Shown piece by piece: positions 24,291 through 32,323 of a stretch of 32,867 bases of DNA. Location of the stretch: assembly GCA_023250675.1 (NCBI GenBank), contig JAHFAE010000011.1, forward strand, positions 1-32,867, given 5' to 3'. Below the pieces are notes generated by a model. The model did no database searches. It was given only the letters and a program-made list of their open reading frames with translations, and was not told the origin of the DNA. Both the position numbers and the translations under genes were made by a program. The stretch is from Oligoflexia bacterium (GTDB lineage Bacteria; Bdellovibrionota; Bdellovibrionia; JABDDW01). Position 1 is the first letter of the stretch; each line of letters opens with the position of its first letter.

Positions 24291-25102
24291 AGATCACCAA
24301 TGGGTTTTTCTCTCCAAATCTCGTTATAAATTTCGTGGTAATATCCATCGTATACAATTCTTTGCTTGTCTTTGATTTTCAGTAACTCAAACAGCTGAGC
24401 CCCTTTAGGTTGACTGACAATGAGATCATCCCCTGCTTGCTGCAATAATATGGGACTTGTGATTTTATCGGAGCGCGCAAAAACATAATCAATATTTCGA
24501 AGCATTTCTACAAAGAGTACGGGACTGATTCGATCATGACGCCAATGATCAGTCTCATTATATTCAATGACTTTTTTATTATGGGTAAGATGTTCGGGAT
24601 TTATTTCATTGAACATTGTTAAATGGGGAGTGATTTTTGCTAAAAGTCTTGCGCTATTTTTCTTGATAGCAGGCACAGCAACTGCCACACCTAAAAGGGG
24701 CGAACTTAAAACCACGCCCTTACAACCCAAATCTCCATGACGAATAAGGAGTTTTAGTAAAACCAAACCGCCCATGGAGTGAGCCAAAAAGAAAAAAGGA
24801 AGTCCCGGAAACTTCTCTTTGACTACAACCTGAAACATTTTAATGTCTCGAACAAACTCATCAATGGTAGCCACCCCACGCTTACCCGAACTTCGACCGT
24901 GACCCCTTAAATCTGAAAAAATTAATTGATAAGGTGAGTTTTGTAGACCTTCGGCGAGGAGGCGGTACGAATCACCGTGCTCGCCAAGACCATGAATACC
25001 AAGAATCACACTTTGAGTATTAACTTGCGGAGTCCACGTCTGAAAAAATAATTCAGCTCCATCGTATCCGCGAAAATTTCCTTCTTCGACTTGCAGGCCC
25101 AT
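24251..25102 (-). CDS. Alpha/beta hydrolase, monoacylglycerol lipase / lysophospholipase type
   Basis: A serine hydrolase of the S33/Hydrolase_4 group (PldB/monoglyceride lipase type). Numbered from ATG 25102 (283 residues), the oxyanion motif HGLGEHGDSY lies near 37-46, DLRGHGRSSG near 64-73, the nucleophile S109 in FLAHSMGG, the acid in QAGDDLIV, and the histidine in YDGYYHEIYNE near the end. There is no signal peptide, so it should act in the cytoplasm on a lipid ester; the substrate is unknown. GGGAG lies 3 bases before this ATG. An in-frame GTG at 25123 would add seven residues and cannot be excluded. First gene of the operon with pyrE and a lipoprotein. Confidence 0.88.
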   Translation of the reverse strand: MGLQVEEGNFRGYDGAELFFQTWTPQVNTQSVILGIHGLGEHGDSYRLLAEGLQNSPYQLIFSDLRGHGRSSGKRGVATIDEFVRDIKMFQVVVKEKFPGLPFFFLAHSMGGLVLLKLLIRHGDLGCKGVVLSSPLLGVAVAVPAIKKNSARLLAKITPHLTMFNEINPEHLTHNKKVIEYNETDHWRHDRISPVLFVEMLRNIDYVFARSDKITSPILLQQAGDDLIVSQPKGAQLFELLKIKDKQRIVYDGYYHEIYNEIWREKPIGDLINWLNAHGGIKS

Positions 25103-25147
25103 GGTCTCCCATTTTGTTGGCACTCGAACTCACAGTCAAGGCGATCA

Positions 25148-25176
25148 TTGAACTTCAAACAGCGACAATGTACACT
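25148..25176 (+). promoter_or_regulatory. Probable promoter giving a near-leaderless mRNA
   Basis: TTGAAC (25148-25153) and TACACT (25171-25176) are 17 bases apart with four of six matches each. Transcription would begin near 25183, right at the ATG of the downstream gene (25184), which has no clear ribosome site. Confidence 0.45.
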
Positions 25177-25183
25177 GAAAATA

Positions 25184-25786
25184 ATGAAATTCATCGTGAT
25201 TTTGCTGCAAATGGTCATGATTTTAAATTGTCTCTTGGCCAATGCCCAGGTTTCCTCGACTGATCCTAGTCAATCAGATGAAAACGCTTTAAGTCCAAGA
25301 TTTGTAGCCCTGGGACGAGAAGCTTCTTTTGTATGTGGTAATTTTTTGCCCAATCAAATTGAGGGAATTACCGAGCTTATGCCACTTTGCGGAGGCAGGT
25401 ATGGGATGCGCCTTAGTCCCAAAACCTTTCTTGAACCTCAAATTCTTGCCGGCGCCGCCCGCGCCCAGAGGTATATTTTAGGAAGTGTAAGTTTTAGGAC
25501 TGACGTTCAATTTGATGACTTGATTGGTTCTATTTATGCTGGTGGTGATATTCATTACGCAACCTCCCCCATATTTGATGTAGATCCTCCGTCAGAAACC
25601 ACCAAGCTTTATTTTGGCGCCCATGTGGGCGGAGCTATTTGGGCAGAACTAGCAGACAACCTCTTTTTTCGAACAGACTTGCAGTTTGGACTAAACCCCG
25701 GCACTTGGCTCTTTATTGGCTTTAGCTTTGTTCTAAGATTTTCGCCAGGCGGCGGCCAGGACAACGCTTCACCGCCTTCACCCTAA
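25184..25786 (+). CDS. Small outer-membrane beta-barrel candidate
   Basis: The ORF can be opened further upstream, but the ATG at 25184 starts a proper signal peptide (MKFIVILLQMVMILNCLLANAQ, cleavage near ANA-QV), giving about 200 residues. The mature part has alternating hydrophobic/polar strands separated by short loops (LFFRTDLQFGLNPG, WLFIGFSFVLRFSPGG) like small eight-stranded outer-membrane barrels. Two cysteines (CGNF and LCGG) may pair. The barrel-like end is followed by a short Gly/Pro/Ser tail, so the usual terminal Phe is missing. It is divergent from the hydrolase operon and overlaps addA by 9 bases at its 3' end. Family not recognised. Confidence 0.7.
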   Translation: MKFIVILLQMVMILNCLLANAQVSSTDPSQSDENALSPRFVALGREASFVCGNFLPNQIEGITELMPLCGGRYGMRLSPKTFLEPQILAGAARAQRYILGSVSFRTDVQFDDLIGSIYAGGDIHYATSPIFDVDPPSETTKLYFGAHVGGAIWAELADNLFFRTDLQFGLNPGTWLFIGFSFVLRFSPGGGQDNASPPSP

Positions 25787-28700
25787 TAATTCTAAAATAT
25801 TCCGTCTTACTTCATCAAGAGATCTTAAAGGAAGCTCGTGAACTTTTCCCTCTAGTGGTGCTAATACGGCCAATTTAAATTTGTCCCAATGAAATCCCGA
25901 TTTATGAAGCGCTAAAGCGTAGAGTTCTAATTGTTCATGAGCTTTGTCTAAAGTCTCTTGGGACATATTCTTTGCGCTCTTATAGTCGATGACCCAGGTA
26001 AATCCGTCCCATTTTCCCCAAAGATCGATCTGGCCATTGAAAATAAAACCTGAATCTCGAAATTCAAAGGGCCACTCAGTTTGACCATTTCTAATTATTT
26101 CTTCAAGGGGCGGATTTTTGCTTTTTAACATCTTAACAATTGCATCGTTATCGATTTTCCATGTTCCCCCAAATTTCTCCTTAGCAAGTTGAGTCAGCCG
26201 TTCTATCGAATGAGAGGGTGAATGAATGGGGAAATCTTTGTAGTTTTCAAAAATGTAATGAATAGCTTGACCCCGCCGCTGAGATTCAATTTGTTGGGTA
26301 AGTGAAAAGGGAGTTTTATTATTTTTTCCCAAAACTTCGGTCACTGAAAATTTTTCTTCACCCAAAAGAGGCGGACTGCCTAATTTGAAATTTTTAGGCA
26401 GTGTCGCTTTTGCTTCAGTTTTATCAATTGTCAATTCTGGTGTTTGAGACCAATGCTTAACAGTATAAATTCCGTCATGGGTTCCTTCAGACCAATCCAA
26501 CGAAACGTTTGAAAACCAACTCTTGGGTGCAATTTTGATATTTCCAATGAGTGCCAATTCTTCGGCGGCCCTTGTGACAGCAACATAGAACACCCTTAAC
26601 CCTTCTGATAATTCACTTTGGAATTGTAAATCTCTTAAATGTTCAAAATCCAAAGGCGCAACCCGCTCTTCAGAATCCAAAGCTAACACCCTTATGGCCC
26701 ATTTTCCGTTAGGGTTCAAAACCAACGCCGTTGGTCGAACCCTCATGGCATCGCTACAAGAAGGCACAATGACACAATTAAATTTGAGTCCCTTACTCTT
26801 ATGCACGGTCATGATATTGACTCTTTTGGGCTCAACAAAGGAGGCCGGTTGATTTTCTTCTCCCAGTTCGCTCAGATCAAGCCAGGCTTGTTCTAAAAAT
26901 CGACTGGCGGAGAAACCAGGTTTAGATTCTTCATTGCGAAGTTTAGCCAACAACTTTCGTAAATTTGCCTCTCGCTGGCCACTGGCATCTTCTAAAAGAC
27001 AAAATTCAAAAAGACCTAATTTTCTAACAAGATCTTCAAACAAAAGAGAAAGAGGCAAAAACTGAGAATTGTTAACTGCGTCGCCTAGAAATTTGAGGGT
27101 CTTATACTCATCCCATTCGATTTGATTTTTATTTAGCCACTCCCAATAACTTTGCTTGGCTCTCTTTTGGCCCCACTCAGATAGTTTTTCGTCAGAGATT
27201 CCCAGCCAAGGGGATCGGGCCAAAATGACAAAGATTTCATCGTCAGAAGGGTCCTCAAGAAAACTCAATATACTAAGAGCATCTAAGACTTCACGCCGAT
27301 CGTAATAACCACCGGCTGAGTGAACAAAAACGGGGACACCCGCTTGACTCAAGGCACGCCCAAAATCGCGAGCCTTTTCGTTGGTTTTCACTAAGACGGC
27401 AATATCGTGAAAATCATAACCTTTTATTCTCCACTCTGAAACTTGCTGAACGACAATATTTTCTTCATTCACGACGTCAGTACAAAGATGCAAATGAGAA
27501 CGCACTTGATCTTGAAATTCTGATTTTGGCAAAAGAGGTTCTAAGGGAGATACTAAAGTCAAAAATAAATGGTTTATGAATTTTAGAAGATCAGGATGAC
27601 TTCGATAATTAGTAGTCAATCGCTCGACGATGCCGCCTTTTTGAGTGACTTCGGTCAATGTATCTTGAAATACTCGGGCGTCGGCCCCTCTAAAAAGATA
27701 AATACTCTGCTGCGGATCTCCAACAAAATACGCGTTCCAATGGTTTTGTAAAAAGTAAAAAAGAATCTTTTTTTGAATAGGACTTGTATCTTGATATTCG
27801 TCCACGAACCAAAAATCACAATCCTGTTTAATTTTTTGAAGCACGTGAGGATGTTTTTCAATAAGATCAAGTGTTAAAAATTCCAAATCATTAAACGTTA
27901 AAACCCCCTGGGATTTTTTTTCATTTTCTAGTCTTTCTTGAACTATCTTTGCGAATTCGCCTAAGAGGACAGATATTTCTTCATATCTCAAATTAATCTG
28001 TGGGTTGAAACTCTCGCTTTGAAAACTTTCACGGATTTCATAAACCTTATCGATATAGGGTTTAAGTTCGAAGCCTTGGCCTCCCTGGCGAAGGGCGGGT
28101 TTGGTAAAATCAGCTAGCTCATTTAAGAATATTTCTCGAAACTTTATTGAGTCAACCGATATGATTTTTAATTTAAAATAAAGGCCTTTCAATGTGGCTA
28201 TTTTATTGGCTGTTTTTTCTGACAAATCACCCGAAGGAATATCATTAAGTTCATGAAGAACATCAAGGAGATCTTGACCCTGTTCACTCAAAATATTTTT
28301 CCAAATACAGGATGGCTGAAAATTTTTTCCATGAAGGCGAAAATGAGAAATAAGTTCGTTTACAAAATAGCTTAGATCTTTAAATGAGTATAGTTCGACT
28401 AATACTCCAAATTCATTTTTCAGTGAAATAATATCTCTCATGCATTTTCGAAGGAGTTCTCCTTCGTCTCCTGATGGCATGATGGTGAATTCTGGATCAA
28501 GGCCAATGAGCATTCCGTAGCGATGAAGCATCAGGGAAAATGTTCCATGAATCGTCGATATTTGAAGTTTTTCGCCGTCTTGAACAAAATCGCTAATCCA
28601 GCCGGGAGCGTCACTCAAGTTCGCCGCAATTGTGACTACCCTCTCACGAAGCTCTGCAGTAGCCCGCTCGGTAAATGTTGTGGCCACGAGGCGAGGCGAA

Positions 28701-28822
28701 AATCCTGTTTTGGCGTGAAGTTCAAATGCCACATCAATAATTCGACGGGCGAGACTCTCCGTTTTACCCGTACCCGCCCCTGCCCGTACAATGGTTGTTA
28801 TGAGAGATGAGGGGCGCGACAC
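25778..28822 (-). CDS. addA: AddA-like UvrD/Rep helicase with C-terminal PD-(D/E)XK nuclease
   Basis: A superfamily 1 helicase-nuclease of about 1014 residues for double-strand-break end processing. Motif I is AGAGTGKT (14-21), Walker B is FVDEYQDTSP, motif III VGDPQQSIYLFRGAD, motif IV LTTNYRSHPDL, and motifs V-VI are MTVHKSKGLKF and FYVAVTRAAEELAL. The C-terminal nuclease has a PD-(D/E)XK core (GQIDLWGKWDGFTWVIDYKSAK) and LELYALAL. The Q motif seen ahead of motif I in AddA proteins is not visible, as the N-terminus is very short. GTG 28822 has GGAG six bases upstream; ATG at 28834 or TTG at 28849 are alternatives. The gene overlaps the addB end and is surely co-translated. RecB is a less likely alternative. 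Confidence 0.9.
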   Translation of the reverse strand: MSRPSSLITTIVRAGAGTGKTESLARRIIDVAFELHAKTGFSPRLVATTFTERATAELRERVVTIAANLSDAPGWISDFVQDGEKLQISTIHGTFSLMLHRYGMLIGLDPEFTIMPSGDEGELLRKCMRDIISLKNEFGVLVELYSFKDLSYFVNELISHFRLHGKNFQPSCIWKNILSEQGQDLLDVLHELNDIPSGDLSEKTANKIATLKGLYFKLKIISVDSIKFREIFLNELADFTKPALRQGGQGFELKPYIDKVYEIRESFQSESFNPQINLRYEEISVLLGEFAKIVQERLENEKKSQGVLTFNDLEFLTLDLIEKHPHVLQKIKQDCDFWFVDEYQDTSPIQKKILFYFLQNHWNAYFVGDPQQSIYLFRGADARVFQDTLTEVTQKGGIVERLTTNYRSHPDLLKFINHLFLTLVSPLEPLLPKSEFQDQVRSHLHLCTDVVNEENIVVQQVSEWRIKGYDFHDIAVLVKTNEKARDFGRALSQAGVPVFVHSAGGYYDRREVLDALSILSFLEDPSDDEIFVILARSPWLGISDEKLSEWGQKRAKQSYWEWLNKNQIEWDEYKTLKFLGDAVNNSQFLPLSLLFEDLVRKLGLFEFCLLEDASGQREANLRKLLAKLRNEESKPGFSASRFLEQAWLDLSELGEENQPASFVEPKRVNIMTVHKSKGLKFNCVIVPSCSDAMRVRPTALVLNPNGKWAIRVLALDSEERVAPLDFEHLRDLQFQSELSEGLRVFYVAVTRAAEELALIGNIKIAPKSWFSNVSLDWSEGTHDGIYTVKHWSQTPELTIDKTEAKATLPKNFKLGSPPLLGEEKFSVTEVLGKNNKTPFSLTQQIESQRRGQAIHYIFENYKDFPIHSPSHSIERLTQLAKEKFGGTWKIDNDAIVKMLKSKNPPLEEIIRNGQTEWPFEFRDSGFIFNGQIDLWGKWDGFTWVIDYKSAKNMSQETLDKAHEQLELYALALHKSGFHWDKFKLAVLAPLEGKVHELPLRSLDEVRRNILELLG

Positions 28823-31638
28823 ATCAGTCTCCATGAACAAGTTTGGCAAATATTTAATGTCTGAGGTTTGGGGGACATTTGACCTGACCTTATTTTTTCA
28901 AGCACACCATGAACATCAAATTTTATTTTATCAAAAGTTTCTTCTTTACCTTTTTGATTTACAAATAAGTTTCTTGAGCCTTCATTAGGCAAGGCTCCAA
29001 CTGTGTTTACGTCGTTGAGTTGAAAACCTTTTTCTCTCGTAAATTTGTTGAGAGAATAATAATGTGCCGCCACTACATTGGCCTTGCCTGTCTCGGCCAA
29101 TCCCGATTCAAGAGCCATTGCATAGAGCGCTAGTTGAAATGCCCCTTTTTTTTGCCAACTTCCAATATTTGATGCAGAAGAATCACCGCTTTTGTAATCA
29201 ATAATAGCTGATTGATTCGGGAGGGCCGAATCTACCCGATCAATGGAGCCTTGAAATTCGGCAAAATGAGTATTTTGGCCTTCTGGCTTACTACTGCTAA
29301 AGAAAACAGTTATGTCTTTTTCTTCCCAACACAAAAATCCACGGATTGACACCTCAAGCCCCAACGGCTTTGAGAGCGGATTTTCTTTTTTCCATTGAAT
29401 TTCAAAATTGATAAATCTTCTTAATCGCCTTACAAACCGAGATCTGATTGAAGGCCATACGTCAGAAGAAACTTGCCTTTGGTTTGAGGCCATTGTGTCT
29501 ACAACAACTCCGAGGAGCTCGTCAGTCCATTCTGCAAGAGTAAGTGGAGAGCTTAAGATATTTTTGACACAACCATGAAGCCAAATCCCCCGGTCCTGGG
29601 GGGATGGTTCGATATCTAAATCGCTCTTATCTAAGAGACGCAGATGACTGTCCGCAAAAAAAGTAAAAGGACAATTCCAATACTTCTCAATACGAGAAGC
29701 ACTTAGCCTGTTAGAAATTCTAAGACTTTCCTGCGCTCCAAGTTCTATAACTCTTCCCCCATTGAGATCTCGATTTACCCTCTGACCAAGTGCCTGAATA
29801 GTTCCAAGTTCAAAACCCTTAAATAAATCCACATTTTTAGACACTTGCGTGTCAAAAATATTATTTTGTATATGCAGCCAATTGATATTATTGGAGACGT
29901 CAAGTTCTTCTAGATTTTTTTTAGCTTCGATGGCCCATTTAATCCAGGTAATACAAGGAGTTTGCGCCCTTCCTGAAGAGTCACTTTTAGGGCAACTAAA
30001 AAATATTTCCTTCCAAGAACCTGACCTAACCCAGTTAAGACTCCTATCTAATTTTTTACGAGATTCAACGCGAAACTCAAATCCCAGATCCCTGAAAAAA
30101 TTTAGTTCTCTTTCACTTAATGGTAATCTTGAATTATCTTTCTGGTCATCTAAGGCTCCGAGGACAATCAAGTAAGGGGCCGGAACTTCATCTATTGAGT
30201 CCAAATCTACGGCCCAGATTCCACCTCGGGATGAGGGGCGATATTTTATCTCTACTTGACTGATTATTTCTTGCCAGGCTTGAATCCAAAGATCTAAATC
30301 CAATTTTAAATCACCAACTTCACGAGTAAGAGTTTGAAGTGCACCTAAAAGCAATTGATTTTGAGTTTCAAGGTTATTATGAACGAAATCTTTTCCACAA
30401 AAAATCTCAAGACTCTGATAAATATCAAAAATCAATTTTTCAAAATCATATCTTGTCAAAGGCCGACTTTTGCAAAGTCCCTGCAAAGTTTTAATTTGGT
30501 CTTTTAGATCAGGCAGGGGCACCTGCTCATCTTTAATTACTGGTTTCAGAAGTCGTCGTTCGTCACGCCTTTTTTGAGACAATTTATACGAAGAAACTGA
30601 AAGAAATCCGTCTTCAAGAAGACAAGAGTTTAGCTTTCCACTTACAATCTGGAGACGGCTATCTAAGGCCCTAAAAAAACGGCTGGCCGATGCTTTTGCC
30701 GTTTGGGGGCGTCGCAGCCCTAACGAATTCCAACTTAAATCATGAGATAGTGTATTTTCGTAAAGAGTAATATCAGGAGCTGCAACGCAAATATTTTCTG
30801 GAGATACGCCCAAACTTACCCATTTTATTATTTGCTCCGTGGCCTTTCTTGCTTCTGAATCTTCAGAACTGCAACGCCACAATTTCACCGATCCATTGCT
30901 AGGTTCTTCGCGATAAACAGACTCTTTAACTTGGGCCATGCCCAATCCCATTTTTCTATAAGAAAAAACTCCTTGGTCTTCAAGGTCTTTAGAGTTTTGT
31001 GCAGGAACCATGACGGTCACTTCCGTAATCCGGGATATTTCTTGAATGACATCCAAATCAGCTTCAGTCATTTCAAATCCCAGATCAAAAATGAATTCAC
31101 CTTCGACTAAACCAATTAAACTTTGTTGGGCAACAAAACTTGGAACCAAGAAAGAAGGAAGGGTTTTTCGTTCTATACAATGATTGTAAAACTTTGAACC
31201 TAGATTTGCTAACTCTAGGAATTGCGACGAATTACTGGTAAAGTTTTTTTCATAACTTGACAAAACATCCTCGGGATCAGAATGAGAAATAAGCTGGGTC
31301 ATTTGTCGGCAAGAATCTATGAACCTTTGGGGAGCCCGAGGTCTTTGGCACCATTCTGATTTCCCGTTGGAGTTTAAAAAATGCCTTGCCCAAACTTTGG
31401 AACCAAGCCTCCCAACTACCTTAAATTCAGGGTCTAATTTTTTAAGAATTTCACGCCAGAGTTCAAAGGCTCTTTTTACAGGCTGCCCCCCCACGATTTC
31501 ACTCTTCTCAAGAAGGCTTCGATTTAAAAAAGTCTTAGATTTAAGATCACTTATAATCCAAGTTTGACGTGACGGATCAAATTGGGACCAAGAATATTTT
31601 TTGCAAGACAAGTGAGAAAGCCATACTATGGCCAACAT
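28798..31638 (-). CDS. AddB-like PD-(D/E)XK nuclease subunit with iron-sulfur cluster motif
   Basis: The 946-residue protein precedes and overlaps addA, as AddB/RexB genes do. The C-terminus has the nuclease motif FQGSIDRVD ... SAIIDYKSGDSSA, then FQLALYAMALESGLAE. Cysteines fit the AddB iron-sulfur staple: one before the nuclease core (KYWNCPFTFFADSHL) and three at the end (ICQTCSWRLMCRAP, spacing C-x2-C-x5-C). The N-terminal part has only weak helicase-like features and no GxGKT loop at the start, where B. subtilis AddB has one, so an ATPase function here is doubtful. It would hold and process the end together with AddA. No ribosome site lies before the ATG at 31638, so the true start may be further in. 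Confidence 0.85.
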   Translation of the reverse strand: MLAIVWLSHLSCKKYSWSQFDPSRQTWIISDLKSKTFLNRSLLEKSEIVGGQPVKRAFELWREILKKLDPEFKVVGRLGSKVWARHFLNSNGKSEWCQRPRAPQRFIDSCRQMTQLISHSDPEDVLSSYEKNFTSNSSQFLELANLGSKFYNHCIERKTLPSFLVPSFVAQQSLIGLVEGEFIFDLGFEMTEADLDVIQEISRITEVTVMVPAQNSKDLEDQGVFSYRKMGLGMAQVKESVYREEPSNGSVKLWRCSSEDSEARKATEQIIKWVSLGVSPENICVAAPDITLYENTLSHDLSWNSLGLRRPQTAKASASRFFRALDSRLQIVSGKLNSCLLEDGFLSVSSYKLSQKRRDERRLLKPVIKDEQVPLPDLKDQIKTLQGLCKSRPLTRYDFEKLIFDIYQSLEIFCGKDFVHNNLETQNQLLLGALQTLTREVGDLKLDLDLWIQAWQEIISQVEIKYRPSSRGGIWAVDLDSIDEVPAPYLIVLGALDDQKDNSRLPLSERELNFFRDLGFEFRVESRKKLDRSLNWVRSGSWKEIFFSCPKSDSSGRAQTPCITWIKWAIEAKKNLEELDVSNNINWLHIQNNIFDTQVSKNVDLFKGFELGTIQALGQRVNRDLNGGRVIELGAQESLRISNRLSASRIEKYWNCPFTFFADSHLRLLDKSDLDIEPSPQDRGIWLHGCVKNILSSPLTLAEWTDELLGVVVDTMASNQRQVSSDVWPSIRSRFVRRLRRFINFEIQWKKENPLSKPLGLEVSIRGFLCWEEKDITVFFSSSKPEGQNTHFAEFQGSIDRVDSALPNQSAIIDYKSGDSSASNIGSWQKKGAFQLALYAMALESGLAETGKANVVAAHYYSLNKFTREKGFQLNDVNTVGALPNEGSRNLFVNQKGKEETFDKIKFDVHGVLEKIRSGQMSPKPQTLNICQTCSWRLMCRAPHLS

Positions 31639-31687
31639 GGCCGACTAGTCTACCCTTCAAGCAACGGAAGATGCCAGGGAAATTTAG

Positions 31688-32008
31688 ATGATCATTGGAG
31701 CTATCAGATTGACCTTTGTTGTTGGAACAGACGGTTCTTCAAGCCGAAGTACTTCTCAAAAGTTAAAAGAAAGAATCTGGAATCGATTTAAATTCACTTG
31801 TATTGAAGTACCTTCTTCAGCGCCCAACGAACTTGTCATCGGCGTGGCCTCATTGGGAATAAATGAAACTCAAACGCGAAATAAGATTCAAGATCTTATC
31901 AAACACTTAAACGAATGGGGACAGGTTGAACTTGTTAACGACGAGGTTGAACTTATTCATTTTGAAGACATTGAAGCAGAACGAAATTTCGAGAAATATA
32001 ACCCGTAA
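31688..32008 (+). CDS. DUF503 (YlxP-like) protein
   Basis: The 106-residue product fits the small DUF503/YlxP family: it begins MIIGAIRLTFVVG, has a central LKERIWNRFKFTCIEVPSS segment (where others read RSLRDRLRNRFNVSVAEV), a VIGVASLG strand, and a C-terminal LIKHLNEWGQVELVNDEVEL part. In many bacteria ylxP sits beside rbfA and infB near ribosome-maturation genes, but those are not here. AGGGA at 31676-31680 is seven bases before the ATG. It is divergent from addB with a gap of 49 bases. The function of the family is unknown; the acidic C-terminal tail of about 25 residues is a lineage addition. Confidence 0.75.
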   Translation: MIIGAIRLTFVVGTDGSSSRSTSQKLKERIWNRFKFTCIEVPSSAPNELVIGVASLGINETQTRNKIQDLIKHLNEWGQVELVNDEVELIHFEDIEAERNFEKYNP

Positions 32009-32043
32009 CTCAATGCATTATTTATCAATATACCATAGAGGAA

Positions 32044-32238
32044 TTGCAAATTGCCGTAGAAAAAGTATCTAAAGATCTGCCGTCTGATTCTAAAATAAAG
32101 CACGCATTGCAAGAATTTTTAATAAAGAAATTTAACCCTTCGACAATAGGAAGAATAAAAGTGGGATTTGATCTTAATTGGTATAAAGGCAAACCTGATG
32201 GTCCGTTTAATCCCTACGCGAACGCCAGGTTTTGCTAG
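32044..32238 (+). CDS. Small ORF, unknown
   Basis: A 64-residue frame beginning at TTG 32044, with AGAGGA directly in front (32037-32042), which is too close for a normal ribosome site. A start at another codon a few bases further, such as ATT 32050, would fit the spacing better. The product has a charged N-terminal helix and a NWYKGKPDGPFNPYANARF end with aromatic residues. It might be a fragment of a larger gene. It sits between the DUF503 gene and the lyase gene in the same direction. No family recognised. Confidence 0.35.
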   Translation: MQIAVEKVSKDLPSDSKIKHALQEFLIKKFNPSTIGRIKVGFDLNWYKGKPDGPFNPYANARFC

Positions 32239-32323
32239 CTCTCAAGGTCAAACATAAGTTTTAAACGATTTAAATTCAAACCATTCTTGCTTTGACTGGT
32301 GTACCTTGAGAAACTCGGTCCAA

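Noticed and set aside
25091-25183. Upstream extension of the small barrel protein
   Set aside because: The 31 extra residues would place a signal peptide in the middle of the protein and overlap the start of the divergent hydrolase gene.
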